Positions 14,601 through 27,330 of a stretch of 64,000 nt of DNA are shown one piece after another. Position numbers and translations under genes: made by a program. This DNA is from Callipepla californica brunnescens. Lineage: Eukaryota > Chordata > Aves > Galliformes > Odontophoridae. The DNA is taken from contig JALIRH010000004.1 of the NCBI GenBank assembly GCA_023055505.1, forward strand, positions 18,409,368-18,473,367, given 5' to 3'. Below the pieces are notes generated by a model that worked only from the letters and a program-made list of their open reading frames with translations, was not told the origin of the DNA and did not search any database. Position 1 is the first letter of the stretch, and every line of letters begins with the position of its first letter.

Positions 14601-17253
14601 AGGAAGTTCCACACCAATATGCAAGAACTTCTCTGTAGAGAGGTTGACAGAGCACTGGCACAGGCTGCCCAGAGAGGCTGGGGAGTCTCCTTCTCTGGAG
14701 ATGTTCAAGACCCACCTGGACACCCACCTGTGCAACCTGGTCTAGGGAGCTGCTTTGCAGGGGGGTTGGGCTAGATGATCTCTAGAGGTCCCTTCCAACC
14801 CCTACAATTCTGTGACTCTGATACTTTTCACATATTGCACATATATTCCAACATATAGTAATAATCCACCTTCAAACTGACTGCATCCAATTCCTGTCTT
14901 ATAGTTTAGGAAATGGAGGTTTCAACCAATTTTATACTTTATGTTGCCCAGAAGTGCTCATAGATGCATCTCTAAGCAACACCAATTCCTGAAACAGATG
15001 GGAACAAAAGCAAAGCAAGCACTGGGATGATCCTGAATCCCCTCCAGCTTCAGCACTTAAAGCTTTAAACAATCAATTTGCCATGTTGCTTTATCTGTAT
15101 CTTTTTAATAAAACACTTGTTTGACTTAATAAAGCACGTCAAACTTCAGTTCCCCCAGTAACCATCAGATACTAGCTAAAGATCCTGGAAGGATTACTTG
15201 TACAGCAGAACTCCCCTGATGTTACCCACTTCTCCTCAGCGGCTTACCATTTTTCCAACCAGACAGACCATCCTCATACACGCCAGCATCAGCTTGTTTT
15301 ACTGACAGCCCTGCTTTCTCAGCAACCTGCTAATCAGCAACAACTAAAAGAAAAAGACTCAAAACAAATGCTGATCAGAAGCACACAAATTCAGATATAC
15401 ATCACAAAGCATTGCAGCAATTAAGGAAGAAATAGGAAAGACAACTTCTCAAAAAGCTTGACTCTTAAGTGTTGTTTCCCTGAACTGAACAACAAGTTAA
15501 ACTTCACATTGATTTAAGTCAGACTGAACTACTTGTGAGCAGGTCCATGAAAAGGGTTCAGATATGATTTCCCACACCACACAGAATCGTACTCCTCCTC
15601 CCCAGTTTCTTTCCCTTTTAAAGAGCTAAACAAGGGTAGACAATGTTGATGCATTACAGCTGTTCATTAAAAACTATTATTTCCACCACCCATATCCCAT
15701 CTTAAAACTTTAAATTATGCATCTTCCATTGAGGAAACTCAGGCAAACACTACAGCAGAATGCTACACATGGAAAGAAATAAACACTGAAATTACTTGAA
15801 AACTGTGAAGCTTTCTATTCTGCAATGCTCACAGCTGATAAAAGGGGGGAAAAAAGCAAATCAGACCCTCCCCTGAACACACACGAACTCCTTCTGACCA
15901 CAGCATGACTCCACTCACATTGCCCTACTTCGCATGAGACCATTCAAAACAGCCATGTACTTTCCTACTCTGGTCAAGGCAAAAGAGGAATTCAGCAGAA
16001 GTAAGGGGCTTAGCAAGAATAATCAGCAGTTTACTCTGCATGCAATAAAAGAGAAGCTGAAAGAAGGCTTTTCTCTATTTTGGCCTCAAGCTGGATGTAC
16101 TACTCAGTCAACCCGCCAAGATTTTTGTTTTGCAGTACAAGCCAAGAGCTTACCCAAGGCCATAATAATGTTTACCAGTACCTTCCTCATACATATTTTT
16201 GTTATCCTACTCTATAAGAACAAGAATATAAGAATAAAAAAACACCTTCAACTGGTAAGCAAAATAAACTAACACTGCAAAGCAGGAAGAACTTCTCTAC
16301 AGTAAGGGTGACAGCACTAGAACAGGTTGCAGTGTCTCTTACAGAGATATTCAAGACCTACATGGGTGCCTACATATACAAACTATTGTAGGGTACCTGC
16401 TTCAGCAGAGGGGTAGGACATCTCTTGAGGCCCCTTCCAAACCTTGCAATTCCTTTTTCCATCTGCTTGGAAGCTGCCTCTCTTCTTCCACCTGTGAGCT
16501 GCACAGACAGAGCTACAGCCCATCACACATGTGCAGGTGATGCACATGATTGAGTGATCAATATTTGCACATCCCAGGACTCAAAGTGTTCGTAAACTAG
16601 GCAACTTCCAGCTCACACTTGCCTGAGGCTCGTGGAAAGGCATTAGTCAGGTATCCCTATTGCAACAGATGCAGGCCATAGGTGCATACAGTTCCTGCCT
16701 CCAAGAGCTTATGATGTAGTGGATGGATAAAAATTTTGCTGCTAGACAAACCGAGGAGACAGGGAGCACCTGCTGTGCCCCATATTTCACAGTGATCGAC
16801 GGAGGGAAGCAGTTCATAAAGATATATGTTTGAAGACAAAAGAGATTCAGCACAATAGAAGGAAACACCTTGGCACAACCGTAAGTCATTTTTGCGATGT
16901 AATCCTGTCCGGCTCCTCGAGCCAGCACAACATCTGCAAAGACAACCTTCCCAGCGACAACTATTGCGTTACAACTTTAATAACCCCATCCCAGCATCCA
17001 CCTCCACCAGGACACCAAGTTCAAAACGAGACGACCGACCTCATCCGTACCAGGGCAAGCTAACTAGGAGGGCTGCCTGCCCGCACGCCCTCGGAAGGGC
17101 CCGAGAGAGGAGAAAGAGAGGCGAAGCTCCAAGCCAGCCCCGGAGGAGCAAGGAGAGCGCAGAACCCCAGCGCCGCAGCGCGGGCCCGCCCGGGTCGGTC
17201 CCCGCCGAGCCCCCGCTCCTCCGGGGGCAGCCCCCGCCTCGCCTTACCTTCAT
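2603..17253 (-). CDS. Unidentified small multi-exon gene (about 107 residues if the last exon is right)
   Basis: Minus-strand exons joined in phase: 17253-17248 (Met-Lys, donor gtaagg), 9810-9754 (reads KQKGHSVLSHEPLSRVEDG, acceptor ctttctgcag), 8483-8436 (reads CFYGLSMNGKQGQSCK, donor gtatgt), 3996-3906 (acidic, contains QMVEDETETTSEELPPHL), 2950-2878 (contains SFDIKFEFDALPFRML, donor gtaagt), and possibly a last exon 2651-2603 ending SSGVDLDS-stop. Phases agree at every join and the total length is divisible by three. Four inner exons have good splice sites. The last acceptor has a poor pyrimidine tract, so the true 3' end may differ. At 8.48 kb the acceptor choice (ctag or aaag, four bases apart) is set by phase. 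There is no signal peptide or membrane segment, and the middle is rich in Glu and Thr. I do not recognise the family. The promoter is the CpG island just right of the first exon. Confidence 0.5.
4018..4122 (+). repeat. Probable CR1-type LINE internal fragment
   Basis: The phrase 'ggaaccacaaaactaattacaggatta' followed by 'atatgccagacattaaggacac' resembles the CR1 segment upstream of the usual 3' tail (caacaaaactgatcaggggact-like). It is short and diverged. It lies just inside the intron next to the 3906-3996 exon of the minus-strand gene. Confidence 0.5.
4160..4200. repeat. G-run followed by A-rich low-complexity tract
   Basis: A run of about 17 bases that is nearly all G (4161-4177) is followed directly by A-rich sequence. 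The boundary may be length-variable or prone to assembly error. Confidence 0.8.
7325..7390 (+). repeat. CR1-type LINE 3' end
   Basis: Carries the terminal block 'gcagctggacttgatctttgtaggtcccttccaac', matching the typical bird CR1 tail (ttggacttgatgatctttgaggtcccttccaac). Only the last approximately 65 bases remain. Confidence 0.78.
9040..9100 (-). repeat. CR1-type LINE 3' end, reverse
   Basis: The plus strand reads 'catagaactgctcaggttgg' followed by 'aaaagaccttcaagatcatc', the reverse complement of the standard CR1 end. It is a very short remnant. Confidence 0.78.
13397..13417. repeat. Poly(A) tract
   Basis: About 21 A in a row. Similar A or T runs occur near 8503-8516, 8753-8770, 21235-21250, 23304-23320, 48260-48287 and 54354-54370. 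The 8503-8516 run serves as the pyrimidine tract of a minus-strand acceptor. No processed pseudogene is visible next to any of them. Confidence 0.85.
14470..14818 (+). repeat. CR1-type LINE 3' fragment
   Basis: The longest CR1 copy in the window, about 350 bases in forward orientation: 'attaacatttataaatatctt', then 'aacctcttttcagcagcctg', 'cacaggctgcccagagaggctgg', 'ggagtctccttctctggaga', 'acccacctggacacccacctg', 'gggttgggctagatgatctc' and 'ccttccaacccctacaattctgtgactctg'. The open frames in it are remnants of the element, not host genes. It lies in the first intron of the minus-strand gene. Confidence 0.92.
16270..16455 (+). repeat. CR1-type LINE 3' fragment
   Basis: Forward-orientation tail: 'gaagaacttctctacagtaa', 'ctagaacaggttgcagtgtc', 'cagagatattcaagacctac', 'cagaggggtaggacatctct' and 'ccccttccaaaccttgcaat'. 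It is more diverged than the copy near 14.6 kb. Confidence 0.87.
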
Positions 17254-17560
17254 GCCGCGTCTCCCCGCGCACCGCCCGCAGGGGATGGAGGGCGGGCGGC
17301 GGACGTCGCCGGCTGCGTCCTCGTCTCCCCCAGCGCTCCGGCTCCTCCCGCCCGATGTAAACACACACGGCGGCTGAGGGTGGGCCGAGGGGGGGCAGCG
17401 CCATGGCAACCTCGGCCGGAAGAGGAAGCGTGGGGGTCAGGGGCAGCCATCTTTGCGGGGTTGGGTGGCCGCGCTGCGGGCGTGCGGTGCTGCGGGCATA
17501 TGGAAGCCGCGCGCCGCGGGGCGGTCTGGGGCGTTCTGCCCTTCCTCGAGTGATGCTGAG
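17050..17560 (-). promoter_or_regulatory. CpG island with likely promoter of the minus-strand gene
   Basis: This is a strongly CpG-rich island. The first exon of the minus-strand gene ends here (ATG-AAG at 17253-17248, then a gtaagg donor). No TATA box is visible. An ETS-type CCGGAAG lies at 17416-17422. GCCATCTT at 17446-17453 reads AAGATGGC on the minus strand, the orientation typical of YY1 sites just downstream of a start site. Together these place a minus-strand start near 17.45 kb. Long open frames on both strands here follow from the GC content. A divergent plus-strand transcript is possible, but no plus-strand exon supports one. Confidence 0.7.
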
Positions 17561-18582
17561 TTGGAGGGGCCAAGCCTTCACTGGGACAGCCAGCCTTGCA
17601 GCTTGGCCGTCAGCTGCACGTTGTTGTGCTGCATGTGTCCTGCTTTAGGACCACCGCCAGGCACAGACATACGCCTGGACACGGAGTGGTTCTGCTAGGC
17701 AGCGGTTTGATGCGATGAGTGACGGCCAAACGAGGAGCAAAAAGGAGGACGATTTGAAGTTGCGATTTCTAGAACTGGGAAATAACATTAAGCAAATGAG
17801 TTTCATTTGCTCTGATTTACTCTAATTGCAGAAGCAAAGACTGAGTTAATACACAACTACATCTTGACAAGGGATTGCAACCCTACCCCTAAGGAGAACA
17901 GATCTCCCTTGACCTATTTTTTTCCCCATTACTGAGAAACATCCCAATTCCCTCCCTAAATAACATGCCCTTGACCATCTAAACCTTCCAGATCACTCTC
18001 CAGTACAGGAGAACCTATTTAGTCAGAAATAGAAGGCAAAAAAAAAAGTGATAGCTGAAAGCCTTGGCACGCCTGCTGTCAGTACAGAGGAAAAACTATT
18101 GGTTTTTTGTTTGTTTTATTTTTAATTTGCTTCATACTGTCCTCTTAACCTGCAGAAATCCCTCAGGCAAAAGTAAGGAAGTGGTGCCTTAAGATCAGTT
18201 TTTATTTTTCAGTTAAAATTCGAGACTGATGAGTGACGCTGAACAAAGCAATTCCGTTATGCCACATGGGCTGACATCCCCAGAGACCTCTTTCCCATGC
18301 TTCTCCCTTCCTTAAATCATTATCTGGATCACTTTTCAGAGAAATACCCTTAAACACAAATTCAGCTGCAAGAAAGGGTTATTCTCCTGCACATACACAT
18401 ACGTCATTCAAGCATGTGAACCTTCTTAGAAGAGCAGTAATAAGCCAGTAGATTCAGGGGAGGCTTCAGACCGTGCTGAATTCTGCAGACATGCACTTAA
18501 ATATATATGTGCATGTGCATACATAACCACACTTATATGCAAGAGACTGAGTAATAATAATAGTAATTTCATTAACCAAAAT

Positions 18583-18662
18583 CATAGAATCATAGGGGTT
18601 GGAAGGGACCTCAATAGATCATAGAGTACAACCCCTCTGCCAAAGCAGGTTCCCTACACCAG
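18583..18662 (-). repeat. CR1-type LINE 3' end, reverse
   Basis: The plus strand reads 'atcatagaatcataggggtt' then 'ggaagggacctcaatagatc' then 'acaacccctctgccaaagcagg', the reverse complement of the CR1 terminus including its short terminal repeat. Confidence 0.88.
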
Positions 18663-21600
18663 GTAATACCTTAAAATAAAATACCTTCTTTAACACACCA
18701 TCTAATAAAACGTAAAAAGAAATGACTATTGGAGTTAGAATGCATCATATTTTTAATAGGACATTAACAGGAATCCATATTTATGACAACGAGTACAAAA
18801 GTTTATCTCACGCACTGAATTTAACATGCAAACATCACCTAGTCTCTTACACCCTGGGCTGGTGACAGCCTAAATTCTTTTAAATCCTCACCCTTGTTCA
18901 CCTTAAACATCAAATTCTAATGGTATAACAAGAAAAACCTAAACAATCATGGTTCAGCTGTGTCACTGGAAACTGATCTGTAAGGAATGTTCAGAGATCC
19001 TATGGACTCACTCCAGTGAAACCTGCCCTTTCCTGAGAGAAACCTCTGACGCTCAAGCTGAACAATGTGGAATGCCAAATACTCACATACTTTGGAGGTA
19101 ATTCCTCCGTGAAGATTTCAGTGATTCCCATTGAATTTTAGTGTTAGTTGAAATGTGTATGAGCAAAGACAGCAAAAGAAATTTTCAGTGTTGCATGAAA
19201 TAAAGATGGTTCCCTCTGGGCAGAGAGAAGTCTTTTAAGAAAGACAAGGTATTAAAAAAAATGGATGATAGAATGTAGTGTAGGCAAGCAAATTACATTT
19301 CCTTAATGTCTTTTTTAGGGGATGGTAACAATAGGAAATACCTAGAAATAATTTTATTCATAAACTTTGTTCTAACTTTTATTTTTTTACAAATTTCCTA
19401 TTTTGTTCATAATTTGTGAGTGTTGCCATTTTTAAGTCATTACACTCCTCATGTTAAAGCAGACTTAAAAGTTATTCTTAGAACAGTACTACTTCATAAA
19501 TAAATGACAGAAGCAACATTTGGAACTTAAGAATAAGGAAATATTTTCCTCCCTGTGACTTTTCAGTATCTGCTAGAGAGCAGATCTGCTTGATAAAATG
19601 CCACATAATTAAAAGACATTTTGTGCACTAGTGTACTCATGACTGAACACTGATGTAGTATCATTACAAGGAAAATGGAGAGCAGACAGCCCAAAAGATA
19701 TCCCTGGTATAGCTGTGTGTCTTAACTCTTACAAGGAACATAAAAAGTTGACAAGGGGAAGCCAGTCTTAACTTGCTTTTTCCACTATCTGAGCTGAAAG
19801 AAGAAATAAAGAGCAGGGACAGTTATTAAAACAGTAACATCTCTTCCACTTTACAAATACTGAGTTTTAAGAACATTGTTTTTAACCTCGAAGGTATTTT
19901 CTTCACAAGTATTACACAGCTGGAGAGATCTGTCATTTTCACTTTGGGGGTTCACTGTTGCTCTAAACTTCTTGCTTGTAGTCACATCTCACATGCTTAT
20001 GTACACAGAGACAATTTACTAACTCCAACGTGAAGAAAGTTTAGAAAGCATTTTCAGAACAGTGCAGTAGAGAACACCTGAGGTAAACCTTCAGAACTTG
20101 TAGGACCTATTTCACATTTTTTTTCCTCAACTCTATCTTGTGTTTAGGTCTGTGTAAGATCCCCTTCCCTATTGACAGGAGAGCAAAACAAAGCCGTTGG
20201 CAGACTTATCACTTTTTCTTTTACTTTGTTACTATTAATGACTGGGATAGTAAATTTTCTTTTCTTCAGAGTTAAATACTCTGGAAAACTATTTGTTGTT
20301 AACCTGTGCTGCCTCAATGTTTCTAGTTCTCCCCCTTCCACCACCCCACATTCTGTGCTGTTACATTACTAAGAGGCTTGGACATCTTAAATATGAATGT
20401 ATTGCCCTAAGCAAGACTATAAAGTTGTTATTTATACAACACTGAAAAACAGCAGTAATAAAAAGAAAAACCTATTAGCCTTCTCTCCAAGCTGAAATCG
20501 TCAAGCTATCAAGTAGATATATGACAGGAACTCAGGACACACTGCTGCTTTGGATTACAAATGGCACTCTTGCTTTAGTCTGTTTTCTTTTCTTTTTTTT
20601 CCTCTTACTTGGAAAGTTCCCACATAAAATCCATTTTAGCTGTCTTTAGTAAAGATCCTTCTGCATGGAGACATAGTGCTAATTACCTACCAGAGCCATA
20701 CTTATCTGTCTGACCATTTAACAGCATGCAAGTGTTTTTTGCACAGTTGTGTGAAATCCTGAACTCCACATGCAGACAATCTTATTCTGACATTTTTTGT
20801 TCTTTGTTGTTTCCTCATAGCTTTCTGTTTGTCTAAAAAAAAAAGTGTAAGTGTTTAATGACGCTAGGTGTTGAATGCCTGCAGCACTGCCTCTTACAAA
20901 CTGTTACATGACAAATAAAGATACCAAAGATGATACAAAGAAACACTGAACTATGACCATCACCTTGTTGCCCTCAGAACAGGAAGAGATTTTCAGCTAC
21001 ACTATAGCACATGGAATTTCACCTTGTTTCTATCATATGGCCAAGGCATTTCTGCCAGAAGATGAAGGCATCTTCTAGAGAGATTTTTACAAAATGAGTT
21101 TTATGAGAAAGGGCATGCTACCAGCAACTAAGGATTCTCAGAGCCTCATTTTCTTTCGTCCATACACCTTGTATTACACACATCCATGAAAACAATGTAT
21201 TTTGATAGAAAAATGCTACAACTAGAAGGATGACAAAAAAAAAAAAAAAATAGCAGTTACAGAAACACAGCTATAACGTTTGCATCTCAAATTCACTGGA
21301 TTATGGTGTTATAGAAGCATTCAAGGAACAAAATCCTTTCATCACTGAAGTCATGCAAAATTTTGATGGGGCCGGACTTCAGCTTCACTTCAAAAGATAT
21401 ATATCAGACATGCTGTGTGTTTTATTTTCAAACTAGACAAGAACTGTATTTTGTCTAAAGTTCACACATTTTTCACTTCTTTAGAGTTTGCCTTCTGTGA
21501 GAGTGAAGATACCATTTTAGTTTGCCTTAACTAAATTTTAAAACTAATCAGTTTGATCATAATGTACATTTAGTCTTGCATCATTAAGAAAAACTAACAA

Positions 21601-24600
21601 GATTTGAAAGCACTTCACACCAAATAAACTGTGAAAGCATGCATTCTTAGGATTTCAAAATTAAAACTCAAATGAATTGAAAAAGTCTACAGAGACTCAC
21701 CAGTCTTTAAAGAAACTGGAAGCTGCATTTCATGAAAAGCCACGCATTTGGCACAGAAAACAGTTTTTAATTATTTGAATGAGGAAAAAGAAATGAAAAT
21801 AAGTGGGCTCGAACTTTTTAGTTTACTTAAACAAAGCTGTTACATTTCACATGCCCTTAGTTATAGAGCATGAAAGCAATGTTTTTCGTATGCTTCAGAG
21901 TCTTGTAATAGAAAACTGTCTCTGCCAAAATGCCAGGATACATAACTGGATTCACATATGGGCTTCCCAGATTTCAGAAGCATTCAGATTCATTTCTACT
22001 GAACCTTTGCCAAAGACTCTGAACAGTACAAGCAGCAAAGCTCAGCTGCTAGATTCTGCTGACATTTGGAATCATCAGTGATTTGTCCTCAGGATGCCAG
22101 AACAAGGCTATAGATAATATTTCATCCATATCATGAACAATTGCTATCTCCATATCTCTTCAGGGTATTTTTGAACTTCTAATTTTAAGGATTTTTTCTT
22201 TTAACATACACTAAAAATGTAATTGTTTTATAGAAACATGACATATCCATACATAATGTTTGCAAAGCTATAGCTTTTCTTTAAACTGTGCTTCAGACCA
22301 AAATTCTGTAACGAACTTATCACACACACTGCAATTTCTCTTCATTACACTAAACATTCTTCTCATCATCAATAACGGGGAAAAATCAAATAGCAGCCTC
22401 CAAGCTCAAAGCACAGAAGTAACAATATTAGTGGAGCTGAACAGAGATAGTGAGACTTATTTCACCATAAATTGTTTCTTACAGTGTTAAGCCTTAATTA
22501 AATATTGGCTTGGTTAATATTTCACTGAGATGCCAAGCTGCTTTTGGAGTACGTGAAATTTTCCCTTCCCACATTCTTGCCATGAAATGCTTGCTTTCTC
22601 TCATCTTTCCACTACTACACTCACACACATATTGCTTTAAGTTAATTTACCCTACAATTGCATGGGGGAGCAGATAAGCAGTTTGTTCCTTGAGACAGAG
22701 GAGAATGAGAAGGTAAAAGCAATCACTTTCCCAGTCATTAGAGCAGAGTACCTTCAGTCCAGCCAGCAGTAGGTTAAAGATAAGTAGGACAAAATATACC
22801 ACCTTACGCCTCTATCAGGAGCTTCTGGAGACCTCCAAAAGAAGACCTACTCCCAGCTTAATTCCCATACTCCATCCAGCATAGCTTGAGCAAGAGTTAC
22901 TGCCTAACCTATATACCTTCCCAACACACCCACCTTTTCAGCAGTTAGGAAGGGCAACACACTGATACTGATCAGGTTCTCTGCCGTCCTTCCTCAGCTT
23001 AGAGTTCCACCCCTTCAATGCTTAGTCTCGTGCCCACTCTGATTCTCATTTCTGTCAACAGATGCCTGTGCATAACTAAACAATCCTGAATATCTGTAAA
23101 TAATTAACTGGTGTCTCTCCTTAAACTTGCTGTTAGGTAGTAGGAGCCAGAGAGAAATAACACTACATAGCACTATGGCAGATGTAGTGGGGACATTAGC
23201 TTCATATGCTATTGGCAGAGCTTTGCTGCCTCTGTAACCAGCACTGTGGCTTCCTCTGCATTAAAGTTATGCACCCTGAGATTCCAATGATTGTTTTTTG
23301 TGGTTTTTTTTTTTTTTTTTCAGACAAGTTCTGAAAGCACAAATTAGGGAGCCTACCTGAAAAGGTGTCTAACACAACAGCCAATAAGCTTTTCAAAATT
23401 TGCAAGTATATGTACTGATAAAGTGGAGCCACGTGGCTTCAGGCAAATCATTGTTGCAGAACGAGGCAGATGTCCTAACAACACCTGCTACCAAAAGAAG
23501 AGATAGTATCCTGGGATATGTTTAGTGTTAGTAGTGCTCTCAGTGGATTCTTCTCTCAAGATATTAATAGAAATGCTTTAGATTTGCTGGGGTTATCCCC
23601 ACAGTAAGACATTTTGACTTGTATGCTTTTTAAACTGCACAACAGGAAAGAGCTACATACATATTTTTCCTAATGAGAGATGTATGCCAATATACTAATT
23701 CAACTACTCTTTGATCAACACCTTATTTATGTAGTTCAAGTGACGAGAGATTTAATAGCTGTGGTTTGATTTCGCACAGAACTTTGTGTGATTTTGATTC
23801 CCTGAAGGGCACCAGTGGACTCCTTTGAAGCTCTACAGATCCACTTTGAGCTATGAACTACTATTTTAGATCTACCTGCCCACAGCCTTAGACACATACA
23901 CAATTTCCAGCAGTGCCCTCTTACCACCTCTCCCATGGCGTTCATTCCAGCCTGACAGTCAACCTACAAAACATCTACTGCTCTGGATCAGACCAGTATT
24001 AACATTCCAACATACTCTGGAATAGTGACTGACAATGTTGTTGAACTGCCTTCTGAAGCTGGCAGAGACTTACTGCCTGGCAGTCTACAGAAAAAATAGG
24101 AATGTCAGTGTCACTGTGTTGATACAATAACTGACAGAGATACTTCACTTTTCACACAAGCATGCTGTGAAGCTTTAAATACTATCTACATTCAACAGTT
24201 TCCACTCAAAACAAGTTTCTACTGGGAGCAGCTGATGCTATACATTAATATAGATGGAAAAGTCCAATCACTAGACATTTTATTTTTTTTCTAAAGCATA
24301 TCTTCCACAGAAACAGGCCTGTGTTAAAACTGCCTATTATGTCGGTCAGGGTAACAAAAGTTTCAGTGTCTGTTATGATATCTAACCCTAAGCAGTGGTG
24401 AACATTTCAAATAAAGCACTTGTACTCCAGAATGACTAGTACCAAACAACAGACAAGAACAGATATACCCTCATTCCGGGCAATATGCAATCTACAAGTG
24501 GCTTTTGCAGCTTATCAGCACAGATGCTGCTAGCTGCCACAAGTGACAGACTCTCTTTAAGAGTAAGACCAGCCCCCCTCTTTGGTTTATAAACAAACTA

Positions 24601-26839
24601 TAAAGGGCTTTCACTCTCTAGGAGTTGGTCTCACTGTGTGGAGAACAAGGGCTTCTACATAATGACTTTGAACACAGGACATGTAAAAGAAGAAATAATT
24701 AGACTACTCCCTTAGAATGCTCCACAAACAGAAGTGACAGGGGCATGAACACAACAAATGCCTGGCAGTACATCAGTCAAAGGACATACCTTTTTATACT
24801 TCATATCTTGGCTATTTGAGAAGAACAGAGTGAGTTACAGTGAACACTGGGGCCTCAAGACAAACATTTCAAGGCAATGGGAGGTTGTTCTCCTACTAGG
24901 AGTGGAAATGAGAAAGAATAGGAAAACAGTTTACCAGGAGAACATTCTTGTGCTTATGACAGACCTTTTCCACAGCATCTCTTCCAATGCTGGATGCAGT
25001 ACCTGCAAATTCTAGAATATTTACAGCTATAGGAAGAAATAACTGGAGTTGCACGCGACACTAGTGATAACGCTTCCCAGAGAATGATACGCTACATAAC
25101 CCTCACTATAGCAGTGATACCATTTCATCCTTGACTCAGAAAGAAGGATTGCATGTACATTACAGCACACGAGGGTAATGCTCATAGCTCCTGTACAAGT
25201 ACTACAGAAGACCATCAATTTTCAAAAGTTGAAAGCTCTTCTGCAGTTATTTTAAAAAACCCATGGAAAAGCATTTTGTTTTTCAGTTGAGAAAGACAGC
25301 ACCCCTACAAACATCCAGACAAACAAAACCTACTCCGTTTCTGAAACTTTACTTTGATACATCTAAGAAAGAAACACTTATTCCTACTCCATTGCTTGGT
25401 GCTTGCTTATTAAGAAATAACACCTGAAAGCAGTTTCCTACACACAATTCAATAGAAAGAGCAGCAATAACAGCAGAGTAGCAACATCATAGACTACAAC
25501 AAGTAAGAGTTTGCTTAAATGCAACAACCACAAGAACAAAAATAAAGGAAAGTGACCACTTACCTTCAGAGAACCTCAGATACACAGGAACTTTCAGCAA
25601 AACATGCTTGCCTTCACTGCCAACCATTAAATGAGGTCTGGGAAGGGGTAGATCCTGTATCCACCCCTTCCAATCACTCAGGTACACTGCATGCATCTGA
25701 GCTCCCCTGAGTTGGCCCTGCCTTCCCACCAGGTGCTCAATCACTGCTTCAGGCCATGATGTTGCATTTCCACTATACTCATGTATAGAATTAGTTTTGT
25801 TTCTTAGCAAGGGTTCACATGTCTTCCCCTAAAAGTCACTCTAATGATGCAGTTGTTTTATGCTTCTTATTGCACAGAAAAAGCTGAAAAATGCACAGTA
25901 GAAACGTGAGATGTTAAAAAGGATAACTCACAAAAAGCCAGGAAATAAGGTGAAACAAGCAGCAAAAAGGAGAAAAGCTTAGAAATGGCAATAAAATGAT
26001 GTACTGGAGGTAGACATAAAACGCATGTATGCTAGACAGTGTAAAAAGCAACAACCATGATTAGACATGGGAAGCAGTTAAAATGAAAAGAGTGGAAGTT
26101 ATAATTGAGTGCTGAAATAAGCTCTGACAAAAAGAAAAAAAAACCTCACACATGGTGCATGAAATAATTGCATTTTTTTAAAACTGTAGCATGTCAATTG
26201 ACAAACAAAATATAAAACAGGCCATCAGGGAAGATAAGGTTACTGCACAAAAGCTTTGCATTCCTGAGGTTGACACTGACTACAGAGAAGGGCAAGAAAG
26301 CTACTGACCAGATCATTCCTTACAGGGGTTGAATATGAAGGAATCTCCAATTCAGAAAGAGTGCCTCAGAAAAAAAGATATCTGTACTGGGAAGAAAGGG
26401 TTTTTGCACAGGTCTGTGCAGTGAAGAGTAATGACTTGCCACAAGTAGATTATGCTCATGCAGAAGTTCCAAGGCAGCTCACATATGAAACCACTCAGCT
26501 GCTGAGCGAGGGTAACTGCAGCTTAAATCACTGCTGTGCCTGAGCTACAGGAAAGTGCAATCGAACACTGAAGGGATACAGGATGAGTGATTGTGTTTCT
26601 TGCATACCCATGGTTAGAAGAAATACATAGTAAAAATAGAAACAGTAGACTCAGGGATAAATGCCATATGTCAAGGCTGAGTCAACATGGCTTTCACAGC
26701 CATTCTAAAATACAATTGTTTGAAAGGCCACTGAAAAAGTTGGTGATAATGCAGCCAGTGACCCCAAGGATGTGGTTATCCACTCTGCAGCTACATTCTC
26801 TGGGCAGTCCACACTAGGGCTGAAGAAAACATGGAAGGC

Positions 26840-27330
26840 TGTCACAACACAACAGGCTATCATGCTTCAATGGACCCTAATGATCCCAAACAGTTTCACC
26901 TGGGGCCTCCACCCATAGCCGCTACCATTGGCCCAGGCTTCCATTTAAGCTCTGTCCTGGGCATTTACTCTGCTTAGGCTGTATTGTACAGTGCTCATCT
27001 TTGGTTTGGTCTCCTTGCTGGAGTGTTGTTTTGTGGGTTTTTTACTGAGTGTTTTTTTTTTAAGCTTGTGTCTGTTGGTAAGCTCTAGGCATAGTTTAAT
27101 ACCATGTCTCGTTTGACCTTGCCCTCAGGTTGTGTTGTCTGCCTTCCTCTATAGTGCTCAAATATTGTGGGACTGCACTATGTTTAGTGAAATGTGTTGG
27201 GACATCGACCCTAGTGAGTTATTCCTGTGGGGCAGCCCTTCTGCTGATCTCTTCTGGTTAATTTGTTTTGGTTTGCATTCGAGATCTCTGTAGGAATCAT
27301 ACAGGTAAGTTGAAATGTGGAGCTCAGCTA
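26840..27330. repeat. Possible old dispersed repeat or LTR-like block
   Basis: This block differs in texture from its surroundings. A GC-richer part with 'ccattggcccaggcttccat' and 'ttaagctctgtcctgggcat' (CCAAT-like and TTTAA-like elements) is followed by a long T/G-rich part to about 27.3 kb. The arrangement resembles an LTR promoter region, but I see no terminal repeats, target-site duplication or internal coding sequence. Homology to a known repeat could not be tested. It may equally be unique sequence. Confidence 0.25.

Noticed and set aside
14475..14774. Overlapping frames of up to 99 codons on both strands
   Set aside because: They coincide exactly with a CR1 LINE tail.
16892..17581. 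Several long open frames of 107-173 codons on both strands
   Set aside because: They overlap one another inside a CpG island, are Arg/Pro/Ala-rich in every frame and share no motif; base composition explains them. Only the Met-Lys splice start is kept.
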